The notes under the pieces are model-generated. The model was not told the DNA's origin. It saw only the letters and a list, made by a program, of their open reading frames with translations, and searched no databases. 24,434 nt of DNA from Chloromonas sp. AAM2 (Eukaryota > Chlorophyta > Chlorophyceae > Chlamydomonadales > Chlamydomonadaceae): the NCBI GenBank assembly GCA_004335635.1, contig QAXH01004788.1, forward strand, positions 405 through 24,838. The letters are read 5' to 3'. A program made the position numbers and the translations under genes. Below, piece after piece: positions 1-7,890 of the stretch; within the stretch, counting starts at the first letter, position 1; every line of letters starts with the position of its first letter.

Positions 1-329
1 GCGCCGCCATCTCGCCTTGCCTCCTTACGCTTGACTCTGGATTGTTCAGCCAAGGCCTTGCCCTGCTGCAAGTCCTCCTTCGTGGGTCCGGGCCCCGAAC
101 CCTGACCCCGCAAGGGTGCTGCGCCGCGCTGCTGCGTGTGGCAGCTGGTTGACTGGTGCATGGCCCGCTTGGCTCGCCCGAGCAAGCGCTCCGTCGCCAT
201 ACTATGCAGGCCGGCAAAGAAGTAGTGGTGTGCAAAGGCATCAAGCTGTGGGTGTAGGATGGCACGCTCTTGCTTCCATGCGTCCCGCAGCTTCTGCTTC
301 TGGGCCTCAGTGGTGGGGCCTTGTGTGCG
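1..329 (-). pseudogene. Retroelement polyprotein tail, open to the left edge
   Basis: The minus strand is open for about 109 codons from the TGA at 330-332 to the window edge. Composition is protein-like: an amphipathic, charged stretch (AQKQKLRDAWKQERAILHPQ), then an aromatic segment (FAHHYFFAGLHSM) and a Lys/Arg-rich end (EQSRVKRKEARRD). The family is not recognised. It lies directly downstream of the methyltransferase segment, on the same strand. Between the methyltransferase stop at 487-489 and this segment the minus strand still reads protein-like for about 45 codons (for example VKLWCGPVYRQFF) before a frame change near 350 and the TGA at 330. The simplest reading is one long ORF broken by a few mutations. 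It could be the C-terminal part of the methyltransferase polyprotein or a region ahead of an integrase outside the window. Confidence 0.5.
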
Positions 330-486
330 TCATGTTTTTGGCTCAGCGCCATCCCAGCCAGGAAAAAAACTGCCGATAGACCGGCCCACACCACAGCTTC
401 ACAAAATCCCGATATGCAGAAGTTGCTATTGTACCTTGTTCTAGCCATGCATGAACCTGTTGAGGGGAGTGAAGACAATTAAATTT

Positions 487-1401
487 CTACCTGAGACCCC
501 AACACAGGTTACGCAGGCGGTGTGCGTATGAACCGCACTGAGCTGCATCTATGGCTAGTGGGCTACCCAGCACATTGAAGATTGCATCGGTGGCATGTAC
601 ACGCACTCCCTCGCTCTTCCAGCTGTGCTGAGTGCACACATTCTCAACTAAATATCCTGGAGGCTTAGTACCCTGGACTTGTTGTAACCATTGCAGTATT
701 TGCATGCAAGGAAAGAAGGTGTTGGAGCGACTGCCCATGATACCCTTCGCTTGACCTGCTGATGATAGGTCGGAGCAGTCCCAACCAGCAACCAGCAACC
801 ACTGGTCACCGCGGGCTGCACCGGCCTGCATCAACTGTTCCCTAGTGATATCCCATACGTCTTGGGGTAATTCAAAAGCGTCCTGATAAGCAGCACTAGG
901 CAGCAGATCGGGATACGCCATTAAAAGCAACCCTAAACGGTGACGGGCCACAGCTTGCGCAGCCGGGTCCTTATCTACATACAAATACCTCCCTATAGCA
1001 ATTCCATTCCTAAGGCACATGTCTAACCCAGCACATAATCCTCCGAATAGTTCACACAACACAACGCCGTCCCTTTGAACATTGGCAAAGAAACCGGGAA
1101 GTGGCGTGACATCTGGCTGTGCTACGGGCGGTTGTGACCTCAAGTTAGCCCGCTGAACCCACTGGGATGCCTTAGTAGCTAGATCACGGCCATAGTCGTG
1201 CTGGCTAATCTGGGCGGAATCGGCAGGTGGAATGGCGTCTAAGGGCCCATACCCTGTATTGCCTGCTAGCAAATCATCCAGGTGAGGTAAAACTCCGTCA
1301 ATTGATGAACATGGTGAATATGCTAGGCACACCCTACGCACGTCCTGATGCACAGGGCTGATGACTGGTATAGTCGAGCTTGACCATATTGAGGTCAGCA
1401 A
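487..1401 (-). pseudogene. C5 cytosine DNA methyltransferase-like domain of the retroelement
   Basis: The last 190 or so residues carry the ordered landmarks of C5 cytosine methyltransferases. They show a motif I-like SAM loop (VLCELFGGLCAGLD), an acidic strand end (YLYVDKD), a motif IV-like catalytic loop (GWDCSDLSSAGQAKG, then RSNTFF), motif VI (YLVENV) and a motif VIII-like HRLRN. The catalytic Cys is present, but the usual Pro before it is Asp here. The reading frame stops at TAG 487-489, just after motif VIII, so no target-recognition domain or motifs IX-X are seen in this frame. The first 100 residues are a low-similarity linker. The frame differs from that of the RNase H, and the two open frames overlap at 1334-1401, so a frameshift mutation or programmed shift lies there. 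Whether intact relatives methylate DNA is not known from this sequence. Confidence 0.85.
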
Positions 1402-2086
1402 CCGCTGCCATGCCAGAGGCGGGCCCTGTATGCTTCATCACACCAGGGGATGCACCAGGAATACCCGTCACGCTTAACAGCGCTGATAGAGGGGTAGAAG
1501 GATTGGGAGTGGTGTCAGTCTGGGCATCCTGTGGTGTCCTGACTTGGGAGGCATCGCCATCAAGCCGGGCCCCAGTGTGATCATCAGTAATAGGATGGGG
1601 CATGCGGGACAACGCATCTGCATTCGCGTTCTCTACTCCTGGCCTATGGTACACCTTCATATCATATTCCTGTAAGGACAAAGCCCATCGTGCATACTGG
1701 CCCGTCAATGTTCTACAGCTCATAAGCCACTGCAAGGGCGCATGGTCTGTGAACAAGGAAAAAGGCACACCATGTAAATAGGGACGGAAGGTATTAATGG
1801 CCCAAACTACAGCAAGCATCTCGCCTTGATAGGGAGAGTAATGCCGCTCATGTTCGTTCAGAGACCGTGAGATGCAGGCACACATGTACTCATGGCCATC
1901 CTCTCCCTTCTGACCCAAAACAGCACCCATACCTTTACACGAACAGTCAGTGTTCAGGATAAGGGGGCGGTTGGGATCTACCCTTTTTAACGCCTTGCAC
2001 GGGGTGATGAGCTCACGCTTGAGGTCTTCGAAGGACCGCTGCTGTGGCCCATCCCACGACCAGGTTACTGTCTTCTTAAGGAGTAT
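1334..2086 (-). pseudogene. RT connection and RNase H of gypsy-type polyprotein
   Basis: After the TAA at 2087-2089 the same frame stays open for about 250 codons. It starts with the RT connection (KKTVTWSWDGPQQRSFEDLK) and continues into RNase H. The expected acidic residues are visible: Asp in NTDCSCKGMGAVLG, Glu in YQGEMLAVVWA and Asp in LFTDHAPLQW. The His/Asn/Asp end of the domain (VYHRPGVENANADALSRM) is also present. About 80 residues of polar linker follow before the frame ends at 1334. RNase H would remove the RNA template during reverse transcription. This domain keeps its catalytic residues, unlike the RT upstream. An ATG lies at 1930, but initiation there is not suggested by anything in the sequence. 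Confidence 0.9.
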
Positions 2087-2600
2087 TTACAAATCAGCAG
2101 CTAAGGAAGAGAATTTCTCTACATAACATCTATAGTAGTTGCACAGGCCCAGGAATGACCGTAATTCGGAGACATTCCGGGGTTGTGGCAATGCTTCTAT
2201 TGCTGCTACCTTGGCAGCTGTTGGTGACATGCCAAACGACGAAATCATATGTCCTAAAAACTCTATTTTCTCGCAACCGAAAATGGACTTGTCGGGGTGG
2301 GCTTTCAAGCCGACACTGGCCAACATATCCAACACTGCAGCTACATGCTTGCAATGCTCAGCTGCAGTACGTGAGAAAATTAGGCAGTCAACAACGAAGG
2401 CCTTACAGCAGTGCTGCAGTCCCGCAGCTTCGATGTGGTGAAGCAGTATATTGCTAAACCGACACGGCCCGAGTGCAACACCAAAGGGCATAAACTTGTA
2501 ATAATACGTTGTCCCCTTCCACCAGAAGGCAGTCTTGTGCTGGTCCTCTGGGGCTATTGGGATCTGATGGAAACCAGACCTAAGATGTATCTTTGCTAAA
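2087..2600 (-). pseudogene. RT palm/fingers segment with lost catalytic aspartates
   Basis: This frame resumes after the shift near 2597 and covers the RT from motif A through the end of the thumb. Motif A reads FFSKI-H-LRSGFHQIP, with His where the family has the first catalytic Asp (CAT for GAT, one base). Motif B is MPFGVALGPCRFSN. Motif C reads KAFVVDCLIFS, where gypsy-type RTs have a Y/F-V-D-D core; the first Asp of the pair is Val. KIEFLGHMISSFGM and LRSFLGLCNYYRCYVEKFSSLAADL follow as in the family, then TAA at 2087-2089. Loss of two of the three metal-binding Asp makes this RT non-functional independently of the frame breaks. Confidence 0.92.
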
Positions 2601-3170
2601 GAACTTGGCGTCTCCTACCTCCGCAAAGATATCTTCAAGGAGGGGGAGAGCCGTTTGTTCCATAACAGTATGCGAATTAAGTTGTCTATAATCTAGGGCA
2701 AACCGCCTCTCAGTCCAGTTCCCATCTAGATCCTTCTTGCCTGGGCAGGTAGGATTAGCGACGAAAAGGATGAAGGGGCTTTTGGCAATGATGCCTGCCT
2801 TAAGTAATTCTTCGCATTTCTCATCCTGTATGGCACGTTCAGCCACCGACAGAGGACGCCGCTTCTCATAAACGGGTTCATCACTCTTTAGGTGAATCCG
2901 AAACGGCCCTTGCTCCCCGAAATGCCCAGTCAATTCTCCTAAGCTATACGCAAAGGTATCCTTCCTAGACCTAACTTGCCTCTGTAACTCAGTAAAGCAG
3001 TCGGGGGTGAATCCTGGGTGATTTCCCCAGACCCACCCCCCAGCCGGATCTTTGGTAAAGGCAACGTCTGGTGGCAAGGAGTCGGCTCCACCTGGGGCAA
3101 AATCGCCCAGGCTAGCTACCGCACATCGCAAATATGAGTAATTGTCTGTGGCTAAGGACCGTAACTCAGG
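2580..3170 (-). pseudogene. N-terminal RT segment of the retroelement
   Basis: This frame is open from after TAA 3171-3173 down to TAG 2580-2582. It contains the pre-RT linker (PELRSLATDNYSYLRC, GGWVWGNHPGFTPDCF), the entry to the RT (VYEKRRPLSVAERAIQDEKC, LLKAGIIAKS) and the fingers motif (ERRFALDYRQLN, LPLLEDIFAEVGDAKFFSK). At FFSK the frame runs into DTS and a stop, while homology continues one base out of register. This indicates a one-base insertion in the A run near 2597-2599 of the plus strand. The region upstream of 3171 does not show an aspartic protease (D-T/S-G) motif that I could find. Confidence 0.9.
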
Positions 3171-4062
3171 TTATTATGACTGCGTGCGCAGGACCTGTTT
3201 TCAAGAGTGCATTGGGAAGCTTCCATGAAACTGAGCACAATGGCATACTCAAAGTCTGTATGGACCTGTACATAGGCTTTTGTGTGGGAGGGTCTGACCA
3301 AATTAGAGTTAATAGGTCGGCAAAAATAAGAGTGCATGCCTCTTGTATGGGGCTCTTTCCTGTGCATATGGGGATATTACACACATGGCAGTGGCCATTC
3401 TTATCAGCACAGGTCTGTAGGCTCGGTGTGTGGCGGCGACCTGTTGGACTAGAGTGACTGGGTTTGAGTGACCAATGTGTGTTGAAGTCACCACCAGGCA
3501 GACCCCTGCATTCGTTCAGAGTACAGGCGTTGCCAGCTGGCCTAATGGACTTCTGGACATTTGTTCTACGGGCATACCTGAGAACATTGCACTGTCTGTT
3601 CGGCCTATTTGAATACATCGCCCATGCAGGGGCCGTGCCACGCGCGAAAACAGGCACCGGATCATCGCCGGACCCCGCCACGCGTGTCGCAGTGGTGATC
3701 GCAGAGCATGAGGAACGTCTTGTATCCGATAGGGTTGCGGCAGAAATACTCATCTGGTACGTGATGCAAGAAACGGACACAGAATGGGCTGCCACTTTGT
3801 GCCTTCTCCTGGTGTCTGCTTGCTGGCCCGGCCTTGTCCTTGCTGTTGGCTTCCCTGCATCAGAACATTGAGACGCGTTACGAAAAGGTTCTTGATGCCT
3901 GCATATCCCATTGCAGGTGCTACCATGCAGAGATGGAGTTGGTGTTCTTGTATGACCCAGCTGGTGAGCATGGCCCAAATCAGGGAAGCTAGACTCCAGC
4001 AAAGTTGAGACACCATTGAAGGCACACGTTTGAAGCAGGTCCAACACATGGCTGCGCATCAA
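3166..4062 (-). other. Long unidentified minus-strand ORF (298 codons) next to the retroelement
   Basis: An uninterrupted frame of 298 codons is unusual for non-coding DNA of this composition, but nothing in it is firmly recognised. The C-terminal third has a Cys/His cluster (CADKNGHCHVCNIPICTGK, then EAC), loosely like the zinc ribbon that ends PiggyBac-type transposases (C-x2-C-x4-C). The middle is Arg/Ser/Thr-rich and looks less like a folded protein. The plus strand is also open for 135 codons over 3464-3871, so one of the two may be a shadow. It ends at the point where the retroelement begins, so it may be an older mobile-element remnant or upstream retroelement sequence. No function is proposed. 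Confidence 0.25.
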
Positions 4063-5005
4063 ACAAATCTACAAGCACGGCCAAGTTTCAAAGCTCGTGT
4101 TTCCAAGGAAAGCGTGCAGCAGCGCTGCTGCAGGGCTAGCTTGATGCGCACAGCAACCTGCCGAGCAATAAGCAATGCCGGGCAATAACGTAATGTCAAT
4201 CCCACCAACAATAAATAAATCAATCAATTCGACACACTCGGACTTGCCCCAACAGAAACAAGTAGCACAGACTAGGAAAAGACGAAGCCAATCATCATGT
4301 GCTTGGCCTTGAGCACCATCAGCTAGCCTTGATGATTTTCAGGTCTTGCACAAGCCTTCTCCAAACTTTTGGTGTATCTTACCACGTAGGGCACTTCAAG
4401 CCATGACCCAAAAGGACAAGGCAGCTTTTGAAGTGTCATGCAACGTGTCTGTTCATGGATGCCGCAAAGCCACCTCCTTATGTTATCACTCCCATGTCTG
4501 TCGTGCACCTTGTAACTCAGGGCATCTCAAGTCAAGTGCTGCCTACCTAGCCCACCAACTGAGCCAGCTGTGTCAGCCGCCCACACAGCCAGGAGATGAC
4601 TGTCCTGCTTTGCCGAATGATTCATCTGTTCAGCCTCATCGCCCTGCACATCTCCAGGTGCGATTGGACATGTGAGAACCATAGCTGGCGCATGCACTGG
4701 CATGCGGCTCGTGCATGGCACATTACCCGTGCACGGCATGTGATACCTGGCTGGCACGTGCAACCTGTGCCATGTGATACCTGGCATGTGACTCGTGATC
4801 ACCATGACAGAACAGACACAATACTTGCTTTTGCTGCCGGTCCTGCTCACTGCTAGTCTATGTAATCATGGTATCCTGCTTTACATGAGATAGAGAAGAG
4901 CTCTAAAGTGTGAAGCAGCATACGCACAACCAGGTGGCTGTGATGCACACAGTGGGGCCATCATGCCAATACCCGCTGTCATCATTGCATGGCCTGGTCG
5001 TGTGA
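4063..5005. other. Unassigned stretch upstream of the NUS1-like gene, with possible first exon
   Basis: No gene is identified with confidence. An ATG at 4596 opens MTVLLCRMIHLFSLIALHIS, a short hydrophobic N-terminus followed by a donor-like CCAG/GTGCGA at 4657/4658. NUS1-family proteins start with membrane segments, so this could be the missing first exon of the downstream gene, but the link is unproven. A degenerate CATG/GTGATACCTGG-rich repeat follows. Confidence 0.25.
4681..4800. repeat. Degenerate short tandem repeat rich in GGCATGTGATACCTGG-like units
   Basis: Units of about 15-18 nt recur with variation. CATGTGATACCTGGC appears exactly at 4738-4752 and 4771-4785, with weaker variants (GCATGGCACATTACCCGT, GGCACGTGCAACCTG, GGCATGTGACTCGTG) around them. 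Many units contain CATG or CACGTG palindromes. No coding or regulatory role can be assigned. Confidence 0.5.
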
Positions 5006-5030
5006 CCCTCTCATTTCGTTGAGCACACAG

Positions 5031-6882
5031 ATGCAAGGCTCAGTTTGCAATCTTGTCCGCAGGTTGGATGGCAGGTGCCCAATAGCGGGCTATTGGCACA
5101 GACGACCGTTGAACCCGCAACAGGCCCAGTGGGCCAGGCTGCACCTGACAGCCACCAGATACCTAACCCGAATTCTAATCAGATGCCGCCTGCCACTGGA
5201 CCCCCAGCAGGCCCAGCAAGGCAAGCTGCATCTGGCAGCGATCAGATGCCATCCTGCACTGGTGCAGCAGGGTGTGCCGAGGAAGTCGCTGGCACTGGCC
5301 CCTGGTATGGAGCATGTGGCGTCAGCAGTGTGGAGGGCCATGCAATAGGGCATCGCGAGAAGTTGGCGGAAATAGAGGGGCACAGCAAACGGGGCAATGT
5401 AGCAGAAGCAACAGGAGCCCACAACAAGGCAAGCCAGCCAACAACAGCAGTCACCCAATCACTGAATGTCCACAATGCAGACAAAGCAGCAGAACAGGCA
5501 GGTGCAACAACGACTCCAGCAGAACTTGAACGAGGGGCAACAGCAGCAGCAGGAGCAGCAGTCATGAACATCGAGGTAGCAGCAGCGGCACGAGCAGCAG
5601 CAGCAGCAGCCAGCAGGAACATTGAGGTAGCGGCGACACCAGCGGCAGCGGCAGCAGCAACAGCAGCTGGCAGGAACAACGAAGTAGCGGCAACAGCTAA
5701 CAGGAATTTGGAGGTAGCATCAGCAGAAGCAGCGGCAGCAGGAGCAGCTGGCAGGAGCATTGAGGCATCAGCAGCGTCAGGGCGGCCTGCCATGCGTGTG
5801 GTATTGCTCAGCTCTCCTGATGCGTATGGACCGGTGATGGATGTGGTTTGCGGCATGGGCGTGCAAGATGGGCACAGAGTGCTGAACCCAATCAAGGTGA
5901 CAACATGTGCTAGAGTTCTGGCAGCATGCTGTGACAGGTTCTTGGAGTGTACCTGGGTGTCTTGTCATCAGTGGTGTGCGTCGTGATGATGATGATGATG
6001 ATGATGATGCGCAACACACATGACACTGCAGAGCCGGATGGTTTGTACATGTTATTGATTGAGGTTTGTGGCCTTTCTTGGTTCCCGTTTGGCAAAGTTT
6101 CATCCATACAGTCGCCCAGGACTGTATGTTGACTGAAATTTCACTGCATCCCGGAGCATCAACCTTCAGCTCTGTCTGCCTGCCATCTCACTGCTCCATG
6201 ACGCCTCAATCTCACTCTACAGCTTTGTCTGCCTCTGCATGCAGACAACAGACCGCAGCCACCGCTCCGCAGCCGCTGAATTGCTAGCTCGTCTGTCGGC
6301 AGTGGCCGGCCCAGAGGCGGCACAGGAGCCCCAGCTAATCCTGGTCAGTTCGTGCTTACATAAGCACGACAGGATTGGTGGCAGATGCGAGTCACGGATG
6401 ATTCCAGGTCTTGTGACAAAGTCTGATTTTTGCACCATCTTGCACATGCATATATATCCGCATGTTGATGTGGTGATGTGTTGCCACGGTATGTTGTCAT
6501 GGTAGGCATGTCATGATACAGAGTATCGTCAGTTTGATGCACATGCTTATGCAAGGACGGCAGGATTTGTAGCGAATGGTGTCATGGTGTCACATGAGGC
6601 ATGTCATGACAGTCGTGACAAAGAGTATTGTGCACTGCTTCAACTTGGGCTTACGGCAGAAACACATGCACTTGCCTTGCAGTACGTCCCGTGATTCCCA
6701 GCTCCATGTGCTCTTGTCTGCAGGTGTATGGCACCGGCCCCCTCACCCTGGCTGGTTTCCCTCCCTGGCAAGCCAGAGGTGCAGAGATCTTGCACCTGGG
6801 ACCGCCTGCACTCGCCACTGAACGCAGCTTTCGAGCCGCCCTGGAACGGTTTTGCCACACTAAGCAGCGTTGGGGAAAGTGA
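5031..6882 (+). CDS. NUS1: NUS1/LEW1-like subunit of dehydrodolichyl diphosphate synthase (5' part unresolved)
   Basis: The NUS1 (Nogo-B receptor; plant LEW1) subunit pairs with the catalytic cis-prenyltransferase at the ER to make the dolichol precursor. Three phase-0 exons are supported: one ending at 5896 (AAG/GTGACA), 6245-6343 (GCAG/ACAACA to CTG/GTCAGT) and 6724-6882 (CTGCAG/GTGTAT to TGA). The joined C-terminus reads LILVYGTGPLTLAGFPPWQA then EILHLGPPA and ends QRWGK. This fits the family pattern LxxxxGPxxxxLGFxxWxxRxTEI and the C-terminal RxG motif that helps the catalytic subunit. MRVVLLSSPDAYGPVMDVV in the first exon fits the preceding conserved block. Upstream of it is an Ala-rich linker with about five R-N-x-EVA repeats. 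The first exon is open from 5006, has no in-frame ATG near its start and begins somewhere in 5031-5100. The N-terminal half, with membrane segments, is not resolved. Confidence 0.75.
5105..5250 (+). repeat. Diverged tandem duplication in the NUS1-like first exon
   Basis: The segment around CCCGCAACAGGCCCAGTGG (5116-5134) recurs as CCCCCAGCAGGCCCAGCAAGG about 80 nt downstream (5201-5221). Both are followed by GC-TGCA-CTG-CAG and a CAGAT-CC end. In the +3 reading frame the copies give PLNPQQAQWARLHLTATR and PLDPQQAQQGKLHLAAIR. Confidence 0.55.
5984..6009 (+). repeat. (GAT)n microsatellite in NUS1-like intron
   Basis: About nine GAT/ATG triplets lie in the intron between the exon ending at 5896 and the exon starting at 6245. 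Confidence 0.9.
6351..6368. repeat. Perfect short hairpin CGTGCTTA-CA-TAAGCACG in NUS1-like intron
   Basis: Two 8-nt arms are perfectly complementary around a 2-nt CA spacer, seven bases after the donor of the second intron. This is a possible RNA stem-loop or slipped-strand structure; no function is known. Confidence 0.6.
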
Positions 6883-7890
6883 TCATCCCCCACAAGACAT
6901 GAAACACTGCTGGCATGGTTTGCAAGGACAACAGAACCGGGCCGGAGTGGTGCTGGTCTGATCTTAGTGCTTGTGCTGGTGTCAGCGCTGCTGTAGGTGC
7001 TGGCCTGGCTTTCTAGTCAGAGCAGTGCACTGCCGTAACATGTGCCAGATTCGCTGTACACAGCAAGTGATATTTTAGTCTGCAGGACAATTGTGGTCAG
7101 CCAGATGCATGCAAGCGCCAACCACAGCTACTGCCACACAGCCGGTACTGGACCTAGGTGTCGGCCTCATCACGTGTGCTGTAACACAAATGCATGAGGT
7201 CTTCTGTCCAGCTGTCTACCAAGTGCATTATCAGAAAAATGCACCTACAACAGTTCCAGCTCCATGCACTGTGTGGATGGGCCCATTTGCGGCCTCGGAT
7301 CCTCTGATGCCAAACCGACCCTCTTCCAAATGTACTCGTTCCTAGCCCATCTCTTCGCAAGCAGGGCAGAGTCTGAGAGCACCTAGTGCAGGCCTCCAGG
7401 ACGGGTTGCACAAATGCGCACACACACACACACACACACACACACTTGTCCCTCACTCCGCTTCCATGCATCAGACTTCTCCCCAGGAGGTGCATCCTGG
7501 TACTCATGAGCGTTGGATGTTGTCCTCCGATGGCTGCATTCTGGAACTTGTTCAAGGACTTGGCATTTGCCACAAAGTGAGCTCCATGCACTGTTTGATT
7601 GGGGCCATGAGTTCCTCAGAGCAGAGTTAATGCATGATTATATCTTGACATACTGTATTTGCTTCATGAACCATCGCTTCGTGATCAGGACAATGTCTGA
7701 GAGCAGCTGGCACACAGGTTTCGCTCAGACAGACATGCAGAAAAGTGTGAGATTTTCAAGAGTCGCTAAGCCATTGAGTTTTGAGCACGATCCACCTCAC
7801 CGATTGGTCATTTGTGCTGATAGGTGGTCCCGGGCACCATCGGGCCGGTCCCTGCTTGGTCATAAATATCGGGCAAACCCCATTGGCGGG
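6883..7890. other. Intergenic region between the NUS1-like gene and DiT1; (CA)n tract
   Basis: It holds the 3' UTR of the NUS1-like gene and the promoter/5' UTR of the translocator. A (CA)n microsatellite covers 7419-7445. The frame of the translocator is open upstream to about 7513, but this stretch has no transit-peptide or family similarity. No clear core promoter element is assigned. Confidence 0.6.
7180..7184 (+). terminator. Candidate TGTAA polyadenylation signal of the NUS1-like gene
   Basis: Green algal nuclear genes commonly use TGTAA as the poly(A) signal. This one lies about 300 nt after the TGA at 6880-6882 and before the next gene. Confidence 0.45.

Larger units (their letters stand above)
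1..3170 (-). mobile_element. Decayed Ty3/gypsy-type retroelement carrying a C5 cytosine methyltransferase-like domain (left end outside window)
   Basis: Read on the minus strand, the order is an N-terminal RT segment, RT palm, connection, RNase H, a linker of about 120 aa, a C5-methyltransferase-like domain and an unrecognised tail. The Ty3/gypsy assignment rests on the RT start (ERRFALDYRQLN), the palm (PFGVALGP and GFxxxxxKxxFLGH-like spacing) and an RNase H with TDHAPLQWL and NADALSR. No gag, protease, integrase, LTR or target duplication was recognised; the left end lies outside the window and the right boundary is unclear after the stop at 3171-3173. Defects visible: a frameshift near 2597, TAA at 2087-2089, a frame change between RNase H and the methyltransferase, and further breaks at 330-489. 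The copy is therefore inactive. Domain calls are direct; the single-element interpretation is inferred from colinearity and shared strand. Confidence 0.85.

Noticed and set aside
1..3170. Integrase (HHCC zinc finger and DDE core), aspartic protease and LTRs for the retroelement
   Set aside because: I looked on the minus strand on both sides of the RT and found no convincing motif; they may lie outside the window or be lost.
5342..5400. TAG read as glutamine (altered genetic code) to extend the +3 frame of the NUS1-like gene
   Set aside because: The extension gives only low-complexity Gln-rich sequence, and DiT1 and the minus-strand exons use TAA and TAG as ordinary stops.
5242..5895. 217-codon minus-strand Ala-rich ORF
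   Set aside because: It is the antisense shadow of the Ala/CAG-rich NUS1-like exon, which continues in phase into conserved exons.
5947..6132. ORF with a run of Met residues
   Set aside because: It is a (GAT)n microsatellite inside a NUS1-like intron read in the ATG frame.
7862..7868. TATA-like ATAAATA before the DiT1 start codon
   Set aside because: It lies only 22 nt from the ATG, which would place the transcription start at or after the start codon.
7513..7890. In-frame extension of DiT1 upstream of 7891
   Set aside because: The frame is open but has no family similarity, and it would bury the transit peptide about 126 residues inside the protein.
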